Shown here: positions 29,187-37,736 of the stretch, in pieces
How the letters are laid out: the number at the start of each line of letters is the position of its first letter
Position numbering within the stretch: the first letter of the stretch is position 1
Assembly (NCBI RefSeq): GCF_003014485.1
Contig: NZ_PYGA01000002.1
Coordinates: forward strand, 310,001-374,000
Length of the DNA: 64,000 bases
DNA from: Murinocardiopsis flavida
GTDB taxonomy: Bacteria > Actinomycetota > Actinomycetes > Streptosporangiales > Streptosporangiaceae
Direction of reading: 5' to 3'
Notes under the pieces: model-generated
The model's input: only the letters and a program-made list of their open reading frames with translations
Told to the model about the DNA's origin: nothing
Database searches by the model: none
Translations under genes and position numbers: made by a program

Positions 29187-29897
29187 ATGTCCGCCGGGCA
29201 GTTGTGGATGCTGATCGGCTTGGGCGTGTTCCACGGTGCGAACCCGGGCATGGGGTGGCTCATCGCGGTGTCGCGCGGCCTCCAGGAGGGCGGGCGGCGG
29301 GCGGTCGTGGGGGCCCTTCCCGCCATCGCCGCCGGCCACGCGGCGTCCATCGCCGTGGTCGCCGTGGTGATCACCGTCACCGGTTCGGTCGCCCTGTCGA
29401 CCTGGTTCGCGATCGGCGGCGGCGTCGTGGTCACCGCGGCGGGCCTGGCGCTGCTGCTGAGCCGCAGCCACTTCCACTGGACCGGGGTCCGCATGGGGCT
29501 GGGGCACCTGGCGGCCTGGTCGTTCCTCATGTCGTCGGTCCACGGCGCCGGGCTGATGCTGCTCCCCGTCCTGGCGGGGCGGCTCGCCGACGGCCCGGAC
29601 GTGCCCGCCGGCGCCCACCACGGCGGTGCCGCCGCGCACCCCGCCGCGCCGGCGGCGGAGGCGGCGCCGGCCCATCAGCACACGGGCGCGTTCGACCTGT
29701 GGGACGCCACCCTGCTCGGTCTGGGCGCCACCGCCGTGCACACCGCGGCGATGTTCGCCGCGGCCGGGGTGGTGGCGCTCGTCGTCCACGACTTCTTCGG
29801 TGTCAACGCCCTGCGGCTGTCGTGGGTGACGATGGACCGGCTGTGGGCGTTCACCCTGGTCGGCGGCGGCGTGTTCGTGCTGTGGGGCACGGTGTGA
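29187..29897 (+). CDS. membrane protein with His-rich loop, unknown function
   Basis: The 236-residue protein has about six membrane segments and begins LWMLIGLGVFHGANPGMGWL, with a second conserved G-H-L-A-A-W (about 106-111) and FLMSSVHGAGLMLLP. A cytoplasmic or outer loop (about 141-166) is very rich in His and Ala (GAHHGG, AHP, AHQH). His-rich loops and H-x(n)-P/D helices recall NicO/RcnA or other metal exporters, but the similarity is only partial and no transport role is proven. GGAGG lies just before ATG 29187. Confidence 0.6.
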   Translation: MSAGQLWMLIGLGVFHGANPGMGWLIAVSRGLQEGGRRAVVGALPAIAAGHAASIAVVAVVITVTGSVALSTWFAIGGGVVVTAAGLALLLSRSHFHWTGVRMGLGHLAAWSFLMSSVHGAGLMLLPVLAGRLADGPDVPAGAHHGGAAAHPAAPAAEAAPAHQHTGAFDLWDATLLGLGATAVHTAAMFAAAGVVALVVHDFFGVNALRLSWVTMDRLWAFTLVGGGVFVLWGTV

Positions 29898-29914
29898 CCG
29901 GGTGCCGCGGCGCG

Positions 29915-29952
29915 GCGCACCCCGGCCGCCAGGGGAAGCGGCCGGGGTGCGC
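29915..29952. terminator. bidirectional terminator between convergent genes
   Basis: GCGCACCCCGGCCGC and its complement form a perfect 15-bp stem with an 8-nt loop, between the membrane-protein gene and the convergent GH18 gene. Confidence 0.85.
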
Positions 29953-29966
29953 TCGCCGCACGGACC

Positions 29967-30995
29967 TCAGCCGCCGAAGCCGCCGACGATCGTGCTGAAC
30001 TCCCACTCCTGCTGGTCGACTCCGCTGCACGAGTCGGTGGGGGCGCCACCGCCGGGGCAGGGGCGGTCGCGGTTGACCGACCAGAACGTGAAGCGGGTCA
30101 TCTGGTTGGTCTGCGCGAAGTCGCGCATCGCCGTGAAGTCCGCCGGGGTGATGGTCTCGCCCTGGTCGGTCTTGCCGTTCATCGAGCTGATGCCCTGCCT
30201 GGTGTAGGCCTCCTCGCTGGAGATCCCGAAGGACGACGCGATGTGGGCGTTCAGGCCCTCTGACGCCTTGCGGGTGTCGGCGGCCATGTCGCCGCCGCCG
30301 AAGTTGAAGGGCATGATCGTCCAGTTGTCCACCCCGGCGTCGGTCTCGGCGGCCTTGCTGATGAGCCGCTTGCCGTCGGCGGTCGGCCCGTCGGCCGTGG
30401 TGCCGAGGGTCATGAAGACCTTCAGGTCGGGGTTGTTCTGCTTGACGATCTTGACCGCGCTCAGGACCTTGTCCTGAGTGGCGGGGTTCTCGACCTCGGT
30501 GGACTCGATGTCGATGTCGATGCCCTTGAGCTCGTAGGCGTCGATCACCTTCTGGTAGGCCCCCGCGAGGGACTCGGCGTCGGCGCACGCCTCGCCCAGC
30601 TTGTTGCCGCTCCAGCCGCCGATGGAGGGGATGACGTCGCCACCCGCGGCGCGGATCTCCTCAATGCGCTGGGCGTCGGCTCCGTCGAGCGGGCGGGTGC
30701 CGTCCCACGCCGGGGAGCAGCCGCCGTCGGACAGGATGAACGACAGGGTGAACCACTGCACGCCGGTGTCCTGCATGAGCTGCGCGGCGTCGGGCGGGTT
30801 CCCCCACCCGTAGTAGAGGTAGGGGGCCATGCCCATGGAGGCGGGGTCGGCGGCGGACTCGTTGGCGACGACGACGTCGGTTGCGGTGTCGACCCGCGCG
30901 GTGTCGGCGGGGGCCGGGGTGATCGTGCCCGCGGCCCAGATCGCGGCGGGGGCCACCGCGAGGGCTGCGAGCGCACTGATGATGCGTTTTCTCAT
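29967..30995 (-). CDS. secreted glycoside hydrolase family 18 (chitinase-like)
   Basis: The 342-residue protein has a signal peptide ([20 protein letters not shown]) and a GH18 barrel: [30 protein letters not shown] (the S-x-G-G motif at about 124-128) and GIDIDIES, giving the D160-x-D162-x-E164 catalytic series with Glu164 as acid. Trp near the end ([13 protein letters not shown]) is the usual barrel-bottom aromatic. No chitin-binding module is fused. It would hydrolyse chitin or related N-acetylglucosamine polymers outside the cell. ATG 30995 follows GGAGAC; ATG 31007 is possible. Confidence 0.9.
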   Translation of the reverse strand: MRKRIISALAALAVAPAAIWAAGTITPAPADTARVDTATDVVVANESAADPASMGMAPYLYYGWGNPPDAAQLMQDTGVQWFTLSFILSDGGCSPAWDGTRPLDGADAQRIEEIRAAGGDVIPSIGGWSGNKLGEACADAESLAGAYQKVIDAYELKGIDIDIESTEVENPATQDKVLSAVKIVKQNNPDLKVFMTLGTTADGPTADGKRLISKAAETDAGVDNWTIMPFNFGGGDMAADTRKASEGLNAHIASSFGISSEEAYTRQGISSMNGKTDQGETITPADFTAMRDFAQTNQMTRFTFWSVNRDRPCPGGGAPTDSCSGVDQQEWEFSTIVGGFGG

Positions 30996-31074
30996 AGGTG
31001 TCTCCATGTCTCTGGCGGGATGGAGAAGAAAGCGGGCGCCCACCTACTTACCGTCGGCGAAACTGGAAAGGTTG

Positions 31075-31084
31075 TTTCGCGAAA
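31075..31084. promoter_or_regulatory. palindrome upstream of the GH18 gene
   Basis: TTTCGCGAAA, flanked by GTT and GCG, is a perfect 10-bp palindrome in an AT-richer stretch about 80 bp upstream of the chitinase-like gene. No DasR-type (TGGTCTAGACCA) box is visible. Confidence 0.35.
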
Positions 31085-31226
31085 GCGACTCGACGTTATA
31101 GGGGTGTGACGGAGCGGTCAACAGCCCCTCGCGCGCCCCAGTACCGCACCGGCGTCCCGGGAGCCCCTTGGACCTGCGGATCCGGGGGTGTCGGGCGGTG
31201 CGGATTCCGGGCGATAAAGTCCGGGT

Positions 31227-32033
31227 ATGCGCGAGCGGGCCGGACGGACGACAGGACGCGCGGCGCCGCCGCGTATGGGTACCGACCGCGGGCGTGTCCG
31301 CACCAGGACCACCGTCGTCCTGGTCGTCCTCGCGCTGCTGGCCGGCGGCTGCTACCTGGGCGGCCCCTGGCTCGCGCGCCAGGCCGGGCTCGACTCCACC
31401 GCGCTGCCGTGGGGTGCCGAGTGCTCGGTGGCGCCCCGGGACGGCGCCGAGGCGGTCGCGCTGTCGCGCGACGACGCCAAGCGCGCCACGACCGCGGTCG
31501 CGCTCGACGCGCGCGGCGCCGACGGCGCGCCCGACACCTCCGAGTTGCCGAAGGCCGCGCTGACACTGCTGGCCGAGGGGCCGCCCGACGCTCCCGGCCC
31601 GGTGCTGAGCTGCCGGACCGCCACCGCCGACGGCCTCGACGTGCAGCAGGAGCGGGAGTCAGGGCTCACGCCGCGCGCCGAGAATGTCCGCACCGCCATG
31701 GCGGAGGTCTTCGGCCGGCAGAGCCTGGGCGGGTTCGAGCCCGGCGGGGTGGCCGACGGGCACGGCGAGCGCTCCGCCCACTACGAGGGCCGCGCGGTCG
31801 ACGTGTTCTACCGGCCCGTCAGCGAGGAGAACCGGCGCGACGGCTGGCTGCTGGCGCACTGGCTGGTGGCGCACGCCGACGAACTGGACGTCGAGTACGT
31901 CATCTTCGACGACCGCATCTGGGGGGCGCAGTTCTCCCAGGCCGGCTGGCGCGACTACACCTCGGCCGACACCGGGAACGACATCCTCCAGCACCGCGAC
32001 CACGTCCACGTCGACGTCCTGCGCGGCGGCTGA
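31227..32033 (+). CDS. secreted/anchored protein with ARB_07466-like (LAS metallopeptidase-type) C-terminal domain
   Basis: The 268-residue protein has an N-terminal basic region and a membrane anchor (TTVVLVVLALLAGGCYLGG). The C-terminal domain contains HYEGRAVDVFYRP (about 190-202), WLVAHADELDVEYVIFDDRIW and HRDHVHVDVLRGG at the very end. The H-x6-D and D-H-V-H pairs are where M15/LAS-type cell-wall peptidases hold zinc, but family members are often of unknown activity and are sometimes labelled heavy-metal transporters without evidence. ATG 31227 is used; ATG 31275 is an alternative. Confidence 0.7.
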   Translation: MRERAGRTTGRAAPPRMGTDRGRVRTRTTVVLVVLALLAGGCYLGGPWLARQAGLDSTALPWGAECSVAPRDGAEAVALSRDDAKRATTAVALDARGADGAPDTSELPKAALTLLAEGPPDAPGPVLSCRTATADGLDVQQERESGLTPRAENVRTAMAEVFGRQSLGGFEPGGVADGHGERSAHYEGRAVDVFYRPVSEENRRDGWLLAHWLVAHADELDVEYVIFDDRIWGAQFSQAGWRDYTSADTGNDILQHRDHVHVDVLRGG

Positions 32034-32036
32034 GCG

Positions 32037-32065
32037 GCCGGGCGGCCCGGTGCGGGCCGCCCGGC
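32037..32065. terminator. bidirectional terminator between convergent genes
   Basis: GCCGGGCGGCCC and its complement form a perfect 12-bp stem with loop GGTGC, placed exactly between the stop codons of the convergent genes. Confidence 0.85.
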
Positions 32066-32070
32066 GCGGG

Positions 32071-33315
32071 TCACACCGTTGCGAGCTCGGGCTCTGCTGT
32101 CGCCGCGGCGGGCCGGGCGGCAGCGGTGCGCCGGCGTCCCCGGCACGCGACCGCGAGGACGGCGATCGCGGCGATCGCGAGCAGGCCGCCCGCCGGGCCG
32201 AGCGCACCCAGGCCGACCGTGTCGATCACGGCGCCGCCCAGCACACCGCCCAGGCCCATTCCGAGCCAGATCACCGACACGTTGAGGGCGATCACCGAGC
32301 TCGCCGCGAGGGGCGCCAGTTCGATCAGCCGCGCCTGCACGGCCGGCAGGATGCCCCAGCCGCCCAGGCCCCACAGCAGGACGGCGGCCATGGTCAGCGG
32401 CACCGATCCCGCGGCGAGCGGGAGCAGCAGCAGGCCCAGTGCGAGCGCCGACAGGGCGCCGATCGAGGCGCTGGTGGAGCCGAACCGGTCGGTCGCCCAG
32501 CCCGCGACCGCGTTGCCGACCGCCCCGGCCACGCCGTAGGCGATGAGGACGGCGCTGACGGTGCCCGCGGTGAACCCGCCGAAGTCGTCCAGGAGCGGCA
32601 CCACGAAGGTGTAGGGAGTGAAGTCGCTGAGCGCCGCCAATGCGGAGACCCCGAGGACCAGCACCACCACGGTGTCGCCCAGCACGGTGAAGCTGCGCCG
32701 CAGCGCCATGCGCGGCATGCGCGCGGTGCGCGGCAGCGCGGTCAGCGCGACGGCGGCGATGGCCGACAGCACCGTCACCACCAGGTAGGCGCCCTGGTAC
32801 CCGAGCGGTTCCGCGAGGAGGACGCCCGCGGGGACGCCGAGGACGGTCGCCAGGGTGGACCCGGTGACCACCAGTGCGACGGCGCGGCCCCTGCGGTGGG
32901 CCGGCACCAGGTCGGCGGCCATCACCACCGCGATGGGTGTGAACAGGCTCGCCCCGATCGCCGTGACCGCGCGGGCCGCGGCGAGGAGTCCGAACCCCGG
33001 GGCGAGGGCGGTGAGCACGTTGCCGACCGTGCACAGCGCGAGGCCGGTCCACAGCAGTTTGCGCCGGTCGAGGTGGCCGAAGACGCCCGACATCAGCGGC
33101 GCGCTGAGTGCGTAGGAGAGCGCGTACACGGTGACGAGCTGCCCGGCGGCGGACACCGTCACGCCGGTACTGGAGGCGATATCGGAGAGCATCCCAGCGG
33201 CGAGATAGGCACCGGTATTGACGGCGAAATTCCCCAGGGCGAGGGAAAGGATGCGAACGGACACCACGGCTCCAACAACCGTTGAGCGAATACCTTGAAT
33301 TCGCTGAGTGGGCAT
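32071..33315 (-). CDS. MFS transporter (AraJ/drug-efflux-like)
   Basis: The 414-residue protein has twelve hydrophobic segments and the DHA-type opening RILSLALGNFAVNTGAYLAA, with the motif GVFGHLDRRKLLWTGLALC between segments 2 and 3 (A-like motif G-x-x-x-D-R) and VTGSTLATVLGVPAGVLLAE in helix 5, the antiporter motif. This suggests proton-driven efflux of small molecules such as drugs or sugars. ATG 33315 is chosen; GTG 33351 would add twelve residues. It is convergent with the upstream secreted-protein gene. Confidence 0.87.
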   Translation of the reverse strand: MPTQRIQGIRSTVVGAVVSVRILSLALGNFAVNTGAYLAAGMLSDIASSTGVTVSAAGQLVTVYALSYALSAPLMSGVFGHLDRRKLLWTGLALCTVGNVLTALAPGFGLLAAARAVTAIGASLFTPIAVVMAADLVPAHRRGRAVALVVTGSTLATVLGVPAGVLLAEPLGYQGAYLVVTVLSAIAAVALTALPRTARMPRMALRRSFTVLGDTVVVLVLGVSALAALSDFTPYTFVVPLLDDFGGFTAGTVSAVLIAYGVAGAVGNAVAGWATDRFGSTSASIGALSALALGLLLLPLAAGSVPLTMAAVLLWGLGGWGILPAVQARLIELAPLAASSVIALNVSVIWLGMGLGGVLGGAVIDTVGLGALGPAGGLLAIAAIAVLAVACRGRRRTAAARPAAATAEPELATV

Positions 33316-33915
33316 GACGAATAGACCCTTTGGCGTCACTGCGCGACGCACCGGGGACGGTGGGTGAAACGGGATCGGGAAGAGCTGGGAAACTGCTGGC
33401 GCGATATTTCCGGCGTACGCCCGCCGCCCGCCGCGCCGCGCGCCCGGGACCGCTCCGGTGGCCCCTCGGGGCGGCCTGAAGCATCCCGGCAGACCCTCGC
33501 GGGCCTGCGGGTACGTGGTGGTGTGGAGTGGCGTGAGCCGGTTATGCCCGCGGACAGGGGGCGCCGGGTCCCACCCGTGCGACAGGCACGGCGGTGGTAC
33601 GGCTTCTCGGTCCGCGGTGGAATGTGTGGAGCGGTACTGCGAATAAATAAGAGTTCACGCTGCCCGCCCCTCCGATGGAGAGGCGTGAAAACCTCGTGAT
33701 GCCCTCCACGCTAACAGTCCGATAAACGTGCGCGGAACACGGGCGACACCCCGTTTCCTGTGGCTCATGCCACAGGTCGCCGGGGCAACTGGAAGGGGGG
33801 ACTCGGCGACGCCCCCGCGGGGCGCGCGGCGCCCTGCCGCCGCCCCGCGCCGCGCGCCCCGCGTACCGCGAATCGTGCTGGCTCGCACCGGCCCCGCCGC
33901 GCTACGTTGCTAGAC
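33316..33915. other. 600-bp intergenic region
   Basis: It lies between the MFS gene (minus) and tldD (plus) and has no convincing gene; short frames in it have no recognisable protein features or ribosome binding sites. A less GC-rich island with AATAAATAAGAG (about 33640-33652) and another around 33700-33740 are the likely promoter areas. Nothing else stands out. Confidence 0.45.
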
Positions 33916-35403
33916 GTGCCAGCCATTGACCCGGATTTCCTCGCCCTGCCATTGCGCGCGCTCGCCGACGCGGCACTGCACCGCGCCACCGACCTCGGCG
34001 TCGAACACGCCGACTTCCGCCTGGAGCGCGTGCGGACCCAGCGCGTCCGCCTCTCCGACGGCGCCGTCGAGGCCGCCACCGACTCCGACACCCTCGGCTT
34101 CGCCGTGCGGGTGGTGCACCGGGGCGTGTGGGGGTTCGCCGCCGGTACCGAACTCACCCCCGATGCGGCGGCAGCGGTCGCGGCGCGCGCCGTCGACGTC
34201 GCGACGGTCGCCGCGGCCATCACCACCGAACGCATCGAACTGGCGCCCGAGCCCGCGCACCACGACGCCACCTGGGTGTCGTCCTACGAGACCGACCCGT
34301 TCTCCGTCCCACTGCACGACAAGACGGCGCTGCTCGGCGACTGGGGCACCCGCCTCCTCGGCGACCCCCGGGTCGACCACGTCGACATCGACCTGTGGCA
34401 GGCCAAGGAGCAGAAGTTCTACGCCGACACCGCGGGCACCAGCACCACCCAGCAGCGGGTGCGGCTGACCCCCGAGGTCGAGGCGATCGCCACCCGCGGG
34501 GGCCGCTTCGACTCCATGCGCACCATCGCGCCGCCGGCGGGGCGCGGGTGGGAGTACCTGCCCACCGTCGAGGCCGAGCTCGACGCGCTGCCCGAGCTGC
34601 TGGCGGAGAAGCTCGCCGCGCCCAGTGTCGACCCCGGCGACTACGACCTCGTGATCGACCCGTCGAACCTGTGGCTGACCATCCACGAGTCCATCGGCCA
34701 CGCCACCGAACTCGACCGGGCGCTGGGCTACGAGGCCGCCTACGCCGGCACCTCGTTCGCCACCGTCGACCGACTCGGCACGCTCCAGTACGGTTCGCCG
34801 ATCATGAACGTCACCGGCGACCGCACGGTGGAGCACGGCCTGGCCAGCGTCGGCTACGACGACGAAGGGGTGGCGGCGTCCTCCTTCGACCTGATCAAGG
34901 ACGGCGTGCTGGTGGGCTACCAGCGCGACCGCCGCATCTCCGCGCTCCAGGGCCATGACCGCTCGAACGGCTGCGCGTTCGCCGACTCCCCCGCGACCAT
35001 GCCGATCCAGCGCATGGCGAACGTGTCGCTGGCGCCCCAGCCCGACGGCCCCTCGACCGAGGAGCTCATCTCGGGGGTGCGGCGCGGCATCTACATCGTG
35101 GGCGACCGGAGCTGGTCGATCGACATGCAGCGCTACAACTTCCAGTTCACCGGGCAGCGGTTCTACCGGATCGAGAACGGGCACATCGCGGGGATGCTGC
35201 GCGACGTCGCCTACCAGGCGACGACCACCGATTTCTGGAACTCCATGGCCGCCCTCGGCGGCCCGCAGACCTACGTCCTGGGCGGGTCCTTCATGTGCGG
35301 GAAGGGGCAGCCGGGCCAGACCGCTGCCGTCAGCCACGGCTGCCCTAGCGCGCTCTTCGAAGGGGTCCGGGTCCTCAACACGGTGCAGGAGGCGGGAGCA
35401 TGA
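33916..35403 (+). CDS. tldD: TldD-family metalloprotease subunit
   Basis: The 495-residue protein carries the TldD signature HESIGHATELDRALGYEAAY (about 258-277), with the H-E-x-x-x-H zinc site and a third ligand towards the C-terminus (AVSHGCPSALFEG region with Cys). TldD/TldE form a heteromeric protease that degrades unfolded peptides and, in other bacteria, matures microcins and processes CcdA. GTG 33916 starts at the usual N-terminus. It overlaps tldE by 4 bp (ATGA), so the two are translationally coupled. Confidence 0.93.
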   Translation: MPAIDPDFLALPLRALADAALHRATDLGVEHADFRLERVRTQRVRLSDGAVEAATDSDTLGFAVRVVHRGVWGFAAGTELTPDAAAAVAARAVDVATVAAAITTERIELAPEPAHHDATWVSSYETDPFSVPLHDKTALLGDWGTRLLGDPRVDHVDIDLWQAKEQKFYADTAGTSTTQQRVRLTPEVEAIATRGGRFDSMRTIAPPAGRGWEYLPTVEAELDALPELLAEKLAAPSVDPGDYDLVIDPSNLWLTIHESIGHATELDRALGYEAAYAGTSFATVDRLGTLQYGSPIMNVTGDRTVEHGLASVGYDDEGVAASSFDLIKDGVLVGYQRDRRISALQGHDRSNGCAFADSPATMPIQRMANVSLAPQPDGPSTEELISGVRRGIYIVGDRSWSIDMQRYNFQFTGQRFYRIENGHIAGMLRDVAYQATTTDFWNSMAALGGPQTYVLGGSFMCGKGQPGQTAAVSHGCPSALFEGVRVLNTVQEAGA

Positions 35404-36869
35404 CGGGTGGCAACCCCGGCCGGAACACGGTCCCGGCCGCAGCGGGGCGCTCGACTCCGCAGGCCGTCGTCGAGCGGGCGCTCGCGCTGTCCCGCGGCGA
35501 CGGCTGCATGGTGCTGGTGAGCGAGCACAGCACCGCCAATCTGCGCTGGGCCGGGAACTCGCTGACCACCAACGGGGTCGCCGACGGCCGGTCGGTGACC
35601 GTCGTCGCGCTCGCGGGCGGCCGTGCCGCCGACGGCGCTGACGGCGTCTCCGTCGGCGTGGTCAGCCGCAGCGGGCTGCGCGACGACGAACTGGAGGACC
35701 TGGTGCGCGCCGCCGAGGCGGCGGCCCGCAGCGCGGCCCCGTCGGAGGAGGCGGCCCCGCTGCTCGAACCCGGCGACCCCGCTGCGGCGGGCTCAGCCGC
35801 CCCGTGGGACGCGCCCGCCGCCACGACGGCCATCTCGGTGTTCGGGACGTTCGCCCCGGCGCTGGGGCAGATGTTCGAGCGCTACGCGAAGTCCGGGGCG
35901 GCCCTGTACGGCTACGCGGAGCACAGTGTCGTCAGCACGTTCTTCGGCAGCTCCACCGGGCTGCGGCTGCGGCACGACCAGCCCACCGGCACCGTCGACC
36001 TCAACGCGAAGTCGGCCGCGAACGGCGGCGCAGCGCACTCCACGTGGGTCGGCCAGTCCACCCGCGACTTCACCGATGTCGACGCCGCCGCGCTCGACGC
36101 GCGGCTCGCCCGCCGCCTGGAGTGGGGCCGCCGCAGCGTGGAGCTGCCCGCAGGGCGCTACGAGACGCTGCTGCCGCCCTCGGCGGTGGCCGACCTGATG
36201 GCCGACCTCTACTGGTCGGCGGGGGCGCGCGACGCGGTCGAGGGCCGCACCGCGTTCGCGGCCGAGGGCGGCACCCGCGTCGGGGAGCGCGTCAGCGCCC
36301 TGCCGCTGACCCTGCGCAGCGATCCACGCGAGCCCGGCCTGGAATGCGACCCGTTCGTGCTCGCCGGTGCGCCCGGCCGCCGGGCGTCGGCATTCGACAA
36401 CGGGTTGGCGCTCCAGCGCACGGAGTGGATCAGCGACGGCGTGCTGGGGGCCCTGCCGCAGAGCCGCCGCTCCGCGCGGCTCACCGGGCTGCCGGTGGCG
36501 CCCGACATCGACAACCTCGTGCTGGAGCAGCGGGGCGCGGACGCCACGGTGGCCGACATGATCGCCGGGACGGAGCGCGGGCTGCTGCTCAACTGCCTCT
36601 GGTACATGCGCACCGTCGACCCCAAGACGATGCTGCTCACCGGGATCACCCGCGACGGCGTGTACCTGGTCGAGGACGGCGAGGTCACCGCGGCGGTGAA
36701 CAACTTCCGGTTCAACGAGTCGCCGCTCGGCCTGCTCCAGCGGGCGACCGAAGCGGGCGCGGCGGTGCCGACCCTGGGGCGGGAGTTCGGCGACTACTTC
36801 ACGCGCACCTCGATGGCGCCGCTGCGCGTCCCCGATTTCAACATGTCGACGGTGAGCAAGGCGTCCTGA
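35400..36869 (+). CDS. tldE: TldE/PmbA-family partner subunit
   Basis: The 489-residue protein is the PmbA/TldE partner: N-terminal half with VERALALSRGDGCMVLVSEH and NLRWAGNSLTTNGVADGRSV, C-terminal half with YWSAGARDAVEGRTAFAAEG, LQRTEWISDGVLGALPQSRR and GLLLNCLWYMRTVDPKTMLL. It lacks the H-E-x-x-x-H zinc motif, as TldE does, and so depends on TldD for catalysis. It starts inside the tldD stop codon and is followed by a perfect palindromic terminator. Confidence 0.92.
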   Translation: MTGGNPGRNTVPAAAGRSTPQAVVERALALSRGDGCMVLVSEHSTANLRWAGNSLTTNGVADGRSVTVVALAGGRAADGADGVSVGVVSRSGLRDDELEDLVRAAEAAARSAAPSEEAAPLLEPGDPAAAGSAAPWDAPAATTAISVFGTFAPALGQMFERYAKSGAALYGYAEHSVVSTFFGSSTGLRLRHDQPTGTVDLNAKSAANGGAAHSTWVGQSTRDFTDVDAAALDARLARRLEWGRRSVELPAGRYETLLPPSAVADLMADLYWSAGARDAVEGRTAFAAEGGTRVGERVSALPLTLRSDPREPGLECDPFVLAGAPGRRASAFDNGLALQRTEWISDGVLGALPQSRRSARLTGLPVAPDIDNLVLEQRGADATVADMIAGTERGLLLNCLWYMRTVDPKTMLLTGITRDGVYLVEDGEVTAAVNNFRFNESPLGLLQRATEAGAAVPTLGREFGDYFTRTSMAPLRVPDFNMSTVSKAS

Positions 36870-36900
36870 CCGCGGGGGCGGCGCGGGCCTGCCGCGCGTC

Positions 36901-36932
36901 GGGCGGCGGCACCCCCGGGGGTGCCGCCGCCC
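36901..36932 (+). terminator. perfect 32-nt palindrome downstream of tldE
   Basis: GGGCGGCGGCACCCCC is followed at once by its exact complement, 31 bp after the tldE stop. A real hairpin would open a few central pairs as loop. Confidence 0.8.
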
Positions 36933-37107
36933 GCTCTCATCGGCTCCGGCGGCCGGCGCCGGTCTTTGCCGTGCCTTTGCCCGGCCGAGGGCCGCGCATG
37001 ACCTGGGCACCCCCGGCCGACCGCCGCGCTTGCCGGATTCTGCCCGGTTCGGGACCTATGGCCCATGATTGTGCTGGACGCTCCCGAGATTACGTCGTAA
37101 CAGACTC

Positions 37108-37139
37108 TTGACGTATAGGGGGGATCGGGAGTGTAGATT
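37108..37139 (+). promoter_or_regulatory. promoter-like sequence of the C-rich small RNA
   Basis: TTGACG at 37108-37113 is followed by TGTAGATT ending at 37139. TAGATT gives a 20-bp spacer and TGTAGA an 18-bp spacer. Both hexamers resemble the housekeeping (HrdB-like) consensus TTGAC/TAGA-T. The RNA would start at about 37146. Confidence 0.6.
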
Positions 37140-37145
37140 GGGCTC

Positions 37146-37256
37146 CAGCGCTTCGGTCCCCCGTCGAAGCGCGCAACCGGTGTTTCGAGCCCCCGTCGGA
37201 ACACCGAGTGCGACGTCGGGTGGTTTGCCCCCGTAGCCACCCGACGTCGCTTTTTT
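37146..37256 (+). ncRNA. 6C-like small RNA, three hairpins with C5 loops
   Basis: Three stable hairpins follow each other. Hairpin 1, 37148-37172: 8-bp stem GCGCTTCG/CGAAGCGC with loop GTCCCCCGT. Hairpin 2, 37179-37205: 10-bp stem starting GGTGTTTCGA with loop GCCCCCG. Hairpin 3, 37210-37250: 14-bp stem GCGACGTCGGGTGG with a loop containing GCCCCCGT, followed by TTTTTT (37251-37256), a classical Rho-independent terminator that is rare in this genome. Each loop has five C then G, exposed for pairing with G-rich ribosome binding sites. The architecture fits the actinobacterial 6C RNA class, whose loops carry C-runs. A possible alternative is a leader/attenuator of the downstream gene. Confidence 0.8.
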
Positions 37257-37326
37257 CTTTGCCCATGGCTCGGGCTTGACCATTTCTTTGCCGAATCCGG
37301 CGGTTGCCGTGGGTAGGGGTACGCAC

Positions 37327-37551
37327 ATGGCCGACGACACTCCCCCGAGCGGGGAGCCCCCGCGCTGCTCCCGCAAGGGCTGCACGGCGCCCGCAGAGTG
37401 GGTGCTGGTGTGGAACAACCCGAAGGTGCACACGCCCGAGCGGCGCAAGACCTGGGTGGCCTGCGGCGAGCACCGCGAGTTCCTCACCCGGTTCCTCGAC
37501 GCGCGCGGGTTCATGCGCGAGACGGTCGCGTTTCGCGACTTCGCGGGGTAA
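37327..37551 (+). CDS. small conserved zinc-ribbon-like protein
   Basis: The 74-residue protein contains CSRKGCTAPAEWVLVWNNPK, TPERRKTWVACGEHREFLTR and FLDARGFMRETV. The spacing C-x4-C ... C-x2-H (residues about 14, 19, 45, 48) suggests one zinc site. Homologous small proteins occur widely in actinobacteria and are sometimes mislabelled acetone carboxylase; function is unknown. I chose ATG 37327, within GGGGTACGCACATGG, rather than the upstream in-frame ATG 37276. It starts about 70 bp after the T-run of the small RNA. Confidence 0.75.
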   Translation: MADDTPPSGEPPRCSRKGCTAPAEWVLVWNNPKVHTPERRKTWVACGEHREFLTRFLDARGFMRETVAFRDFAG

Positions 37552-37736
37552 CCCTCCGCGCTGGTCCGAACGTCTATTGAATTCGCCGTTTCAACGGCTG
37601 TTTTTGCTATTGCGCCAACGAACCGTCTGTGGGGGCGGCGCGGGCCGGGGCGGCACCGCGCGCCGCCCGTCCGCCTGCCCGTTCCGGCCGCCGCCCCGGC
37701 CGCCCCCACCGTGCGGCCGTGCGCTGCAATGGACGC

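Noticed and set aside
30996-31226. DasR-type operator for the chitinase-like gene.
   Set aside because: No sequence close to TGGTCTAGACCA is present; only the unrelated TTTCGCGAAA palindrome.
33364-33699. Short plus-strand frames in the gap upstream of tldD.
   Set aside because: No ribosome binding site, no recognisable domain and composition typical of non-coding GC-rich DNA.
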